Part shown: piece after piece, positions 1 to 12,700 of the stretch
How the letters are laid out: each line of letters opens with the position of its first letter
Position numbering within the stretch: the stretch's first letter is position 1
Source of the DNA: Larimichthys crocea
Lineage: Eukaryota > Chordata > Actinopteri > Sciaenidae
DNA length: 64,000 nucleotides
NCBI RefSeq assembly: GCF_000972845.2
Contig: NC_040016.1
Location: 9,630,701 to 9,694,700 of the forward strand
Direction of reading: 5' to 3'
Position numbers and translations under genes: made by a program
The notes under the pieces: model-generated
Told to the model about the DNA's origin: nothing
Database searches by the model: none
The model's input: only the letters and a program-made list of their open reading frames with translations

Positions 1-635
1 AACTATCAGCATGCCAGTGTAGCTTAAGCAGTAGCCAGTATATTTCTGTGATTAGTCTAAAGATTTTAGTGCCCGTGTGCTCCGACCTATACTCTCCAAC
101 AACAGGGGGTACCTGAATGCGGGTACGGGCATTCCTTCTTCCTCTGGGACAGAAAACAGCAAGGCACAGAAAAGCAGAGGAAGAGAGGGCAGAGAAGCAC
201 ACAGTTAGAAAAGCTCAAACGAAGAACGGCCTCTCTGGAGGTTAAAGAAGGGAAGCATAGGGACTGGCGATAGGAAAGCTATAGAGATGCAGTGAAGGGT
301 TTTGTGCATTGAGGGACAAAGCGGACCCACTGCTGTCTCCTGACTCTCAGTCGGCTAAATTGACTGGATTTAGAAATAAAGCCAGAGATGGTAAATTATT
401 CTGGAGGGGAATAAAGAGACAGCTGACTGTCGCTCTGTCTGCACCAGCAGAGCCACGGAAGGGAGGAGGAGGATTAGAGGTTAAACAGAGGCGTTATATC
501 ATGATCAAGGGCAGCTGGAAGAGGGAGGAACAGAAGGCCAAAGTGAGGAAGAGAATGAGAGCAAAGGCTCTAGCTGCCTTCCCCTCCTGCTCCACAAGGG
601 CTGCTCAGTCATACACCACCACCACCATAGGGTAC
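1..635 (-). other. srgap3: srgap3 intron 12 (partial)
   Basis: Non-coding sequence from the window edge to the exon 12 donor. It is purine-rich around 140-560. An open frame on the plus strand crosses it, but that frame has no recognisable family. I see no exon 13 here. Confidence 0.7.
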
Positions 636-738
636 CTTGATGAAGGACTCCATATTGCCGTTAAACAGCTTATGGTTATACGAGGAGCGAGGCCTAGGCT
701 TCCGCATTTTCTGTGGTTTAGGGGGAAGGGTGGGGGGC
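636..738 (-). CDS. srgap3: srgap3 coding exon 12 (proline-rich linker)
   Basis: 103 nt, residues 479-513: PPTLPPKPQKMRKPRPRSSY then NHKLFNGNMESFIK. Acceptor TTGTTCCCAG, donor GTACCC at 635. The next human residues (DSGQ, entering RhoGAP) are not found between 1 and 635, so exon 13 lies beyond the left edge. Confidence 0.94.
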
Positions 739-3700
739 CTGGGAACAAAAACACCATATTGGAGATTGAAAAAAGAGGTATGAAAATTAAAAAATCCTCT
801 GTTTGGGTGAAGTAATTGTAAAAGCTGAGAAAAACCCAAAGTGAGATGTTTCATTAAAGAGGTCCTTTATCATTAAAGTCAGCCTTTTAATTATCACTGA
901 GGGGTTGGGACAAGACTCTAGGCCTGGATCTTCATTAAAACACTTCTTGACTTACTAAAAACAAAGCACAGATTAATGGACATCATTAACACGCTCAGTA
1001 CAATCAAGCCTGTCTGTTGATGTGTCATGTTGTCAGACAGAAAAGTTCGCTGTTAAACGTTTCCTATATCATTCAATTTTAATGTACATAACATTTTTTT
1101 TTAAATGCTAAATATTTATCCAACATTATAACATCATGCGTGTCTGTTCTCACAGCCACATAGGAACATGTAAACATAACTTATTTTGCAACTAAGTTAC
1201 TAACTACTAACTAAGTTAATTTAATATTTATGAAGAAAACCACAAAAGCACGATTATATATTTTTTTGGAACGGGTGACGGGAGCTGCAAAACTACATCC
1301 AACTCATTAATTTTATGTAAAAAAACAGTGAGTGTGGTCTTTGTTTAGACACTGATTGACATTCATTGAATACAATATTTGAAAAGCCGTGCAATGGAAT
1401 CAAATATAATGCAAATAACATATAAATATATATATTTTTATTAATAATTATTTAAATATAATCTAAAAACTGTATATGTGGATGGTTCAGGGCTGAAAGA
1501 CAGGAATCCCAAAGGACATCATACCTTGTAGTTCCACACTCAGCCCTTTCCCCTGTGGAAAAAACAAAACACAAGAGGGACATGTTATATCTTTGTGGTA
1601 CATATTGTACGGACTCCAGTGTGCACCGTCACTGACGGGTCTGATGAGAGACAACATGACTATTGAGAGAGCGATGAATGGAGCGCTGCTAACACCATTC
1701 ATTGGACAAAGCCATTGAGTAGTCGTCGCTGAAACCTCAGGGGACCCGGAGAACCCTGTGGGGTTATAGACCTCCTCTCAGAGCAAAGAAAAGGGGGTGG
1801 CGGCTGCAGTGTCTATATGTTGAGCAGGGAGGGGTCCATCAGTGGTGACACTGAGCAATGTCTATACTGGTTCACTGAGCCTTTTGTTGTGGGTTTGCAC
1901 AAGTTATAGGCCTATACACTGAACGTTTTTAAAGAAAACAGTCATCAAACTCAGCTATAGTCAGTTAATTCAAAGATGACTCAGCTTTTCTTTATGATCT
2001 TAGACTAAGAGTGTGTCTTTGTCTGCTAATAAACTAGATTATCAACGGGAAAGGAATCAAATTTAAGAAAAAGCAACAAAGGCACCAGAGCATTCCAACA
2101 TTATTTCTTTACTCCACCTAACAATGGACAGAAAGAGCAAAGGCTAACCCATTTCTCAACACATCATTCTGACAGATGGGACAAGGTCTCTGGAGCAGTC
2201 ATGTGAAGAAACAACAGTACATTTCCCAGACACCATTCCTCCGAGTGATAGCGCTGTCTACCTCTGACCAACCAACCTCAAAATTGCACCCAGTTTGTCA
2301 AGCATGAGCAAAAGAAAAGTCGCTGATGTTGATTTTACCCTGATTTCATATCCAAAAGTGCTACTCGGTGATAGAAAGATAGAAAGTATTCCATAAACAT
2401 AAAAAGTGAAAAGTACTAATCGAATAAGGGAGAAAACAAGGCAATTGGTGACTCCTTATCTGAAAAACAAGAGCTGGCAGATACCCTAGCACCATCTTGT
2501 CTGGCACCAATCCTTGACATTATGTTTTTATTAATACATGCAGCAAGATGTAAACGCCATGTGGCACTCGCCATTCTCATCATGTTCCCTCTGTCATGCT
2601 CGCAAACAACCAAACACAGGCACGCTATTTTGGGTGTGAAGCAACCAGCTAATGAGCATGACGCACCCCTGATTGATCATCTGAATAATTAAACATGGGT
2701 GGTACCTGGAGACGCCATATGCCGTGCTCATACACTCTCTCAGCTGCTCCACTGTGGACATACAAACAGATCTGTCCAGAGACTGATATTAACTATAATG
2801 TGTTTATGAATGCATAGTTTACCACAGAGGGAATCACAAAGGACTCCCATACATAATGAAATAAATCATTAACTAAGACTTGAATCAATAAATGATTGAA
2901 TGAATAAATGAATGCATCCAAGGTGTGGTATCTGGAAGTATGCATGTGTATTGCAAGGCCTCAGCTGTCTACGCCTGATACCCTTCTCCGTTAGGTAAAC
3001 CCCTGGTGCAGGAGCAGCTGCAAGAATGGGCCTGGGTCTGGTCCTGCTGATTGATTGAGCGTAAACTGTTCACGGCTGAGGTGACAAGGGGACCCCTGGG
3101 GAAGGGAGGGGCCGAGGAAAGCCATTCTCCTACAGTCTGGAAATGGAAACCCTCCCTGCGGCTATACCATATAGAGACTAACCGGATAATACTTTAACCA
3201 ATGGAGATAAGTAGAAAGAGGAATAGATACCCCGAGGTAGATGTGGTCTGATTTTGGTGTGGTAGTTTTCCATTTGAATATTAACTCTCATTTCCTTATT
3301 TTCCTTCCTGCTTCCCTGAAAGAAAAAAACTTCGTTGCCTCCTATACCTTATTCCCTGCTGCTTATTAGATAAAACCTGCACCCTATAACCCTGCAGGCA
3401 ACGCTTTATGGAGCTGTGGTGGGATTCTGTAGGTCATAATGGCAGGACGAAACACTGGGTCATGCTATTAAAAGAGAGATGAAGAGAAAAGACACCTTAC
3501 CTTCACCCAGCGTCTGCTTCAGTAAGTCGTGCTTGGCCTGCAGCTTAATGATGAGGTTACTGCCATTCAGGAACTCCTTGAATTTCTACACAGTGAGATG
3601 AAAGCAACGACGAGTGAGCGGCAACACTAATCCAGTGTAACATGAGCCCAGTACAACAATTCAGGCGTTCAAATCAGCATAAATTCAATCTGTTCTAGTT

Positions 3701-6700
3701 TTAATTGAATTTCTATTTTCAGAGCATGATGACTGATGGCTTGATTTAAATAAGCAGTGCAAACCTACAGTTCATAGCAGGTTGGAAGCCATTAACAGTC
3801 GGACTAATATGCAGATCAAAATGGACATGAACTCACTGAAAAGTAGAACATTTCCGTCTCCTGTTGGTTCGATCTCCTCTTGGCTATGTTCAACTTGCTC
3901 ATGTACGACTCAGAGGCCACAGACTTAATTGATTCAGTGGAACGACTGTGTTGGAAGGCATCCGACACGTCAAAGTCCTCCACCGTCAGCATGTCCTGCA
4001 GCGTTTGCATGGTGGCATCCAAGGTCTTTCTCACCTGCACAGATGGGGGAACATAGGAATGACAGAAGATGACAAATGCAGCCTCATATCTTACTCAGTC
4101 TTGGTCATATTTTTCTTTTTTGTGAGAGTAAAGGCAATTTTTCTCATGGAACCAAAGTAACTGATGGCATTCAAGGGCAAATGTGAGTGATTTACAACAC
4201 GGGAATATTTATATCAAAGACAAATTCACTCCTGAACAATAAATGACCTTGAACTGAACTGATAGGAGACCAAGCAGCATCCAAATGTCAGTCTGAGCAA
4301 CCCGGTCAGGCATGCATCAGACAAAGACATGAAAATTAAGAGAGTCTGGCAAAGACAGAAGGAGGCTCTTCGTTTAGAGCCGAGATTGATAAAGCTCATT
4401 TCCAGTAATGGCATGGCTCGTCCATTATCCTTTCAGAGCATACGACACGAAGAGACGGGGAAGAGGCAGAGCCATTGGCACAGGAGAGCCTAACAGGTTC
4501 TGGTTATTATCACCACCATTTGCACCTTTGTGTCAGAGGCTCTTAATCACACAATAGACAATTTCATATATAACTTCATATGAAACACAACATTGGCACC
4601 GTGACAACCTAAATATATTCTCATCTCCCACCGAGCAAGGGTCATGGGAGGGTAATTGCAATGAGAACAGATGGTGATGTGGCCCTCCTACTTGGCTCTG
4701 GGGAAAAGGAGACCGGGCTTTTTGTTTTTTGGGGGGTGGGGCTGGAGGTGGTGGCCGGACAGACAGAGCCGACATAAATCCTCACCTCCTCATTCTCAAT
4801 CTTTAGCGTGGCTAAGCGAGACTGCAGCTGGTGGTAGCGCATCAGGAGTTCGGTCTGGACCGGCTGCTGTGCGCTCACCTGACACACCTGAGGAGGGAGA
4901 CATACGGGTTAGAACGAACAGAACAGATCTAGTTTTAAGTGACAAACACATCTAAGCAAGCGTTTTCCAAGCATCTCACCTCATCTCCCATGTGTGGCAG
5001 ATACTCAAATCGCATCGGAGGGCAGAACACCTGGTTATGCATATCCATGATCTTGTGCTTGTCACTGCGGGAATCCAGGTTGTCCACTGCATTCTCTATG
5101 ATATCCAGTCCCTCGTGGCGTGATGTCTCTAAGTTGTACTCGGCAGATAAGTACGTCCTGAAGGTCCGTGCCAAGCTTGCATGATAGCCCAGGTCACAGC
5201 ACTGCGGACACAAAATATCTGATAAATAACCGGGAAAACACTTGCTTTATTCATGTGTCCTTAAATAAACAAGGCTGATAACTCTTTTTCTCCCCCACTG
5301 CCCTCTTTGGATAAAAGTTTCTAGTTTGTTTCACCTCTGACTGTGCCCAGCATCGTGTGTGTGCTCATAAATGTGCTCTGTCATAACCACATCGTGCACA
5401 CATGACGGTGATGTCATGGTGTACTGACCACACCCTGGAGGACACTTCTACGTCACAGCAGCAACATGGGAAGTTACAGTTACATCATTGCAAAAGTTTT
5501 TTCATCTCTTGTTAAGTCGCTCTTTCATTTGACAAATCAATACAAGCGTATCAGGGACTGTGGAAGAATGTGGACATGGCACCACTCTAATGGACTCAAT
5601 CCCAAATTACTTCCTGCCACAGGTTACCTTTCAAAAATAGAAGTAGAGTTCACAGAATTACAGGAGCTAGCACAGTGGGACACCAGGGATAATTACAGAG
5701 CCTTATTGCACAGAGTCGTACGAAGTAACCTAATTAAGCAGAGGGCGGCAGTGAAGAGGTTTAGAGGGAGCTTGAGGCAACTGACAACTCTGTGAATCAC
5801 TAAGTAAACGGTCTTAAGCGCTCTTTAGTGCGCCGAGGAAGTAGTCTTTCTACTTTGGTGCACAAGTCTCATCGCACCACTCAGTCAAAGTGGCTCAGTA
5901 GACTAAAGACTAAAGAGAGCAAATTAGCCGCTTTTTAAAAACAAGCAAACTGAGCGAGAACACATTCATAACTGCAGCAGCAGCAGCAGCAGCAGCAGCC
6001 GGAAAGGAAGATTAGTCAGACTCTTTAATCGAAATACAGCTGATCATTTTGTATTTTATTCATCTCATATTTCTCAGAGATCACGGAAACGTACTGTAGG
6101 TTCATATAGACTGCATATAGAGTATATAATATTTGGAAATATTCCATTCCTTTTATTTCATATGTCGACAATTTCATTGTAAGTAAATGTATGTTTAATG
6201 TATGTATGTTTGCACAGGCTTGCATAGCGACATTTTTGTTTCCATTCAGTCACATGTAAGAAACACGATAAATGTAACATAATGCATAACAACGATTCTT
6301 GTTTGAGTCTTTTTCTCTAAAGTTACAAAAGTGCAAAAGTTACATTCCCACCATATCAATATTTTCCAAGTACAAGCTTAAATATTTAATCACGCTGACA
6401 CCACTGACTAACCTCATCACAGCCTTCATCAGTCCTGTGCAGTGAACTCAACATGTTCAGAATTACACTTCAACAGTTTAAAGTCACTGATGCTGACAAA
6501 GCTGACTTCTCGCTGCGTGAACGTCTGGTTTGATGTGTGGTGTGCAGTTACTCTGACATGACGAACTGACCCCTTTTTCCTCCTTTGCCCGGCTCGTGAC
6601 AGCCAAAGCAGTCACGCTCACAATCCCATTCCCTGCAGCTCAGTAGGATTTGGGATGACATGGGCCTTTCAGTTTCAAGACAGCGGATCCATCAAAAGCT

Positions 6701-9700
6701 GCCCAGTAAAGAGGCATGGACAGCCATGAATCTGGTACTCAGTATGTCCAGCTACAGCCTTCATATCGCTGCATGTTGCAGAGTCATACTGCTAAACTGC
6801 AATTAAAACTGTAAGTAATATCCATTATATTACAGAAATCTCACTGAAATAATATCTTATCACGGCTGACCTGGAAAATTTGCTTCTATGACTGTGACTA
6901 ATGTGATGCCGTATGGTGATCTGGCCTCCAGCTAAAATTTGACAACCAGGCCATTAGCTCACAGAGAAAGGAGGGGTGGACACAGGCATATTGAAAGGCT
7001 GACAGGTGACAGAAAACTGACCTTATTATTTTTGCTGGGTATTGACAGCCACACAAAGCCTGCATTCAGTGCCATTTGTCATGTAAACTCTGACTGTGAC
7101 AGAGGCCTTTCAGTGAATGCAGTACGGCTTTACAGTTTTTACTCAATGACAAAACAAAATGACTGAACACAGAACACAAAAAAAAACAACAAACAAATAT
7201 AGTTTTGGAACGACATAATTTTCTATTCAAAACTACACAGCACAGACTACAATAAGTGCAGTACAGTTTTGATACACAATGAAGCCAGAAAAGAAAACCA
7301 AAGAAAATCCTTTGAGGAATAAAATTGAAAAAAAATAATAAACCAATTCAAAGTGGGTGCTCCTTTGTGCTGGCTGTGTGTGTAGTGTATAATCGTGGAA
7401 CTGGAAGATAATAAGCAAAACAATGAAATGTCAATTGAAAATGAGATTAGAAAGCACAGAAGACTGAGCTGTGTGTGTGCACATCTAAAAGGAAATGATG
7501 CAGAATGTTTCCAATAATCTTGTCTAAAACGGCAAATAAAGCCTTCTCCTATCTTGATGATCATCTGTCCGTCTGCAGGGTGACGAGTAGCAGGTCACCC
7601 GGGGCTTAGAGCCCAGTGCCAACCACATTAACCGCATTCATGCCTGCGTAAACAGAGCCTCTGCTCACCAGCTGACTTTGACCGACTTCCAACCATTAGT
7701 GGTTTTGCTAAACAAAGTCACCCTTTTAAACTGTAGTAATCAGACTTTCCAGCAGTGCTACTGGTTTATAATTTGAATAAAAGTGACTTCATATGTCAGT
7801 GTCAGATGCAGGTTTTCTGGACATACAAAATAGGGATTATTGTAGGTAATAATGTGGGGAATATTATACAATAAGCTTGAGTTTTTTTTTACTTCGCATA
7901 CACCTTATTGTGTCAGTGTTTATAAAAGGCTGCTTAATTTACTCTGATTCACGTAAGGAGAGACCGCAGAAGGACAGACGATAGGCAATAAAAAGAGAGG
8001 GAGTGTGTGTCTTGGGTCCTGTGTTTTACTTAGTGACAGTGAGAGGCAGACGATCACAAGGACACGCTGTGTTTGTCCCAGCAAAGCTCCCAGAAGCAGC
8101 ATTAACAAAAAAACGAATGAGTGAGGATGAGACAGATGAAAGAGGGGAGGGGGAGACTGAGCAGAAACCATTCTGTCAACACTAATGGAGTCCCTTGAAA
8201 TCATCAGTTCAGAATATCCTTCTGAGGCTGCGTGATACTGCAGATCATTGAACCACTATTTATGTCAACGGCAGTCATTCACCAGTGTTAAGTTTGTTAT
8301 GCAGGGATTAATGATGAAAAAAAAAAATGATGGCAAATATATTCAATGGGGCCAACAAAGCAGCTTGAAAACAAACAGCTAACAGGCTGAGCATGAATGA
8401 GACACAGGAACAGATGGTGAGAAAAGCGACAGTGCTGCAGAGTTAAATCAACATCGGAAATCCCAGCTGAGAGATGTAAACAAACACATGTGCCTAGGCG
8501 CATACTTACATCGATCATATCAGAGACGTCATGGATGTAATATTTTGCCACAACTGCATTTGTTGCTGCCAGGTTCAACAAATAGTCATTCCGGGCTTTT
8601 GTGCATTTCAGCTTATTCTCTGAGTACTTGGCTTGCCTCTGGGGAGGAGAGAAGAGACAGAGCAGATGAGGGAGGAAAAAAAAAACATCAGTGCAGGAAA
8701 ATCAAGCCGTATGGAGGATTTGAGTGTGTGCTCAGGCAGCCGCAGCTTTGGGACCATCAAACAGGTGAAGATGATAGAGAAAGTTTGGAGAAACAGGCTC
8801 TGGAGAAGCTGCCACTAGATAGTAATGTGTTAAGTGCGACAGCCAGGCTTGCATTATTCGGTCTCTCAACACTTAAGTGCCAGAGGGTCTAGAATGTGGA
8901 TGCTGGAACATTTTAAAATGTGTTTATGCAGCTTAGTAAAATGTAGCATTAGAGGAAGGGTTGGACACTTTGGGGAATAGGCCTATTTGCTTTCTTGCGG
9001 GAAGATCAATTATCACTCTCATGCCTGTGCAGTAAATATGAAGCTGGTTAGATCAGCTTTATCTTGGCTCAGCTTAGCAGCAATCCACCAGCAAGTAAGA
9101 AAATCTATCAACTCACACCACTGAAACTCTTTAATTAAGATGTTTTATCTCATTTATTTACTCCGTACAGAAAAGTATTATCCCTGTTTCCAGTCTTTAT
9201 GCTAAGCCAAGCTTTCCAGCAATGGGCTCCAGCTGCATATTTATTATACAGATGTTATACTATACTATACTATAACTATTTCTTTAAAATACAATTTCAA
9301 AATATGCACAGACCTCATATAGGAAGTCTAAACATCGTTGTGTTGGATCGTACAAGCTTAAATGACATTAGTACTGACAAACAGAACACGCTGATTTTGC
9401 AAATTTGCATAACAGTATTGACAAAGTTGTACTACTTAAGCAACACAATGATTCAAACACAATTCAGATAAAAAAAAGCATAACTGCTGTTTGAAATAAA
9501 GCAAAGGTTTTTTTGACTTGTTTGCTTGGACATTTCACTATACATGGAACTTTTTACTTCCAATTTCACATTATGATGCAAATTGCAGCAGTTGGTTAGC
9601 GGAAAAGAGATTCACTTTTATTTCTTCCTCTTCCTCTTTCAACCTGTTTGCAGGGAGAGTAATGAGACAAAAGCTCAGAAGCAGAGGGGGAAAGGAGAAG

Positions 9701-12700
9701 CAGGGGAAAATAAGAGGAATATTCATTGCCACACTGTATTATATATAGCGTTCTATTCCCAAGCCAAGCAGCGTCTCTGAAGATACCAGCCTGAGAAGAG
9801 AGAAACACAAGCTATCGGTCCTGACAGCCTTTTGATTTCCTGCTCCTGAGAGATACAGTAACAGGAGCTCATTTGCATGAAAACATTCCAGAAGATCCAG
9901 AAGAAGAAGACATGTAAGGGTTCATCTAATGTACAGTGTGCTCCAGAGATCACTAGCCCTGCACAGCTGGCAGAGAACACTTTACACTAAATTAGAAATT
10001 TGCACAAGATGGAAAGAGTTGGGTCGGGTTATTGGCCAGGATCACTGCGGTTTGCTCAGTGTGTATCTGGCTGCAGACCTACAGAACGCTCCTGGGAGTT
10101 TCTCACATTATGTTGCTGTCTGTCTGCTGGTCACATCCTCTCACTCTCTCCAAGTAAATCCAAGAAATAGAGCTGGTTCTTCTACTACCGGTTCTTTATT
10201 TACTCTTCTAACCTGCTTATCCAGCTTTGAGGAGAACATTACACTTAGCAGGTACAGCAGGTAGTCCACAGTAGGTTTATCCAAACAGCTGCCTGCAGTG
10301 ACCAAAAAATCCAAAACAATGAGCTAAAAGGAGCTATATAGGTTTATAAAACGGAGAGTAACTTTATGTCCCTCACTATAAGCAACCCCGTTCACATTGC
10401 TGTTATAAAAATACTGAATATAGCTTTAAATGTCTAAGCTGGCCGAAATACCCAACTGATGGTTCAGGGTTTTTAGCATGAGAAATAAAGTTGAATGGTA
10501 CGACACATATATGTAAACAAACACAACACTACGCATCCTTGTCCATACTCACCTTCTCTTTCATCTTTTCAATTTTCCTGACAAAGCTTCGTCTCGGTTG
10601 GCGGTCCTCGTGGCGCAGGAGGTTAACGTTGAGATCTCCCGACTTGCTGAACTGCTTCTCCTCTTGTTTCTCGGCATCCTTCAGCTTGCTCTCTGCGCTG
10701 ATGCTCTCAGTGTGGTACATGTGGTATGTTTTCATCACCTGCAAGGAGGAGCGATGACAAATATTTAACAGACTGAACATTAACAGATGTCATGACATTT
10801 TACAGGTATTTTTTGCTTATTACGTGCTGTAAAAGTTTGTTAGAACAAGTGACGGTAGCGGTAGCGTACAGGCTTAGAGAGACAAAGACACAGGCAACAG
10901 TTACATAGTCTGTTACAGTGAAGTCGATGGGGAAGTTTCTGACATTTTCTCAAGCATTCTCTGGTTTCAGCTTCTCAGTGTAAGGATTATCTGCTTTTTT
11001 TTAATCATATACAAGTGGTAACTGAAACCAATGTGGAAGTGCCATAGACTACGTTTTCTTGAACGGCCAGTTGACACTGGCTTCAGAAGAGTTGCAGTTG
11101 ATCTCCATAAGCCCCCATGTTCAACTTCACAACAGAAATAAACATGTTTACAGCCTGGTACAAAAAATGGTCTTTGTCCATGGTAACTGTACTGTCATAC
11201 TGAATACTAAGCCTTAAAGTGATGCATAATTAAGAGCATGGCCCCTTCTTAGGTGGTCGCCATCACAGGTGGCTGGTTTCAGTTACCAGGCTTCACTCAG
11301 TCCGCCACAGCTCCATGTCTTTGCCCATTTTTGAATTAGCCGAGTCGGGACTGCCAAAACGCCGATGGCGAAAGCCGCCCACTTCAAGCTTCATAATAGC
11401 TCTTCAGAAACCAATGGGTGATGTCAAGGAGACTATGACCATCTTTAATTACACAGTCTATGGTCTTGTGTGGAACTGGCCACATGTACGGGATAAACCT
11501 CGCCTCTCACCCAGAGCCATCTGGAATAAGCTCCAGCCTCCTGCAACCTTGATCAGGATAAGCAAGTTACAGAAAATGGATGGATGTTTGTATGATGGTA
11601 AATTAGACTAAATGATTAATCAGTTCATTAACAAAACAACAGTTGTATTCATCGATAATGCAATTAATTGTTGGTGTACTATGAAATAAGATCTAATGGA
11701 CTAATGGATTTTGCCGTGATGCAGGCGGTGAAACCTACAGCAGAAAGCAGCATATTATTATCAAGAGTCAGCCTGCCATTAATATGTAGAGGCCACTGGT
11801 GCTAATTCAATTCAGCCCAGTGACAGAAACTTTAAACTTTTTTTTATATGGATCGAAATGAGAAGTGAAGAAGAAACAAACCCCCCAAAAAAAGATTATT
11901 TTGGGGTACCATGCTCGTATTTCCAGCCATACAATCCCTCCGACCTGTATATTGACTTACAATAACATTACTGTTGTGTTCCCATATTCCCTTCCAGAAC
12001 AAATGTTGAGCAGATAAAAAGGAAAGTTCACATCTTTCAAGGTCCACAGTGTCATTTGTTTCCAAAAATCTGGTTTGATTTTAGCTTTTTCATGGTGGCC
12101 TGCTGGATCAATTTGGGCGCCAATACAGCAGTAAGACAGATGTCACTACATGTGGAATATTTTAAGTGAATCCAGGGGCCCAGGGTTGTACGTGGTTTAG
12201 TCTTGGCTGTCAAATCTTCAACTTACCCCCTCCTTACTGTGGCTTTCCTGGGCTCTACATCATCTTTTACAGTAACTCTTCATCACCCCAGGCTTATTCA
12301 TTTTCAGCTCTTTTGTGCAGCAGACTGACAGCAATGTGTTCTGTGCTGTCTGCAGTTCACTTTGATCTCTACTTAGACACTCAGCCACCCCACTCCAACA
12401 TGGTGATGACATGACTGTAGTGACAGAAAACCCTCGTTAGACAAGACAGAAGCATCCCGAGCCTTTCCTAATTCATCCCAGATGTTCATTGAGAGGCTCT
12501 TTCCTCTTGAAAGTCCATTCTTAAGCCTCGTAAAGAAACGTCCAGATGTGAGCAGCATCTTCAAACATCCTGGGCATCCACAGTTTTCTATGAACACCTC
12601 AGGATGGTAGACAGTCGACATAAACAGTCATTTATTTGTTTCCTGTGACCAAGTAAGTAATGCTCACTTGGTGCCGAACTTGAGCAACAGGATTCCTTTC

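Larger units (their letters stand above)
739..5200 (-). other. srgap3: srgap3 introns 7-11 and exon cluster (intron share)
   Basis: Intron 11 (739-1524), intron 10 (1553-3500), intron 9 (3586-3836), intron 8 (4035-4785) and intron 7 (4888-4979, only 92 bp). They hold AT-rich unique sequence and an imperfect ATGA/ATAA tract near 2882-2920. No other gene or RNA signature is visible. Confidence 0.75.

Noticed and set aside
1..635. Search for srgap3 exon 13 (entry to RhoGAP)
   Set aside because: No frame on the minus strand encodes DSGQ-like text with splice sites here; the exon must be outside the window.
309..815. 168-codon open frame on the plus strand opposite srgap3 exon 12
   Set aside because: Its first codon is TTG, the peptide is low-complexity Arg/Lys-rich from purine-rich DNA, and it runs antisense to a verified exon.
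5466..5795. 109-codon ATG-initiated frame on the plus strand in srgap3 intron 6
   Set aside because: Not recognisable as any protein or transposon product. Conservation would be needed to support it.
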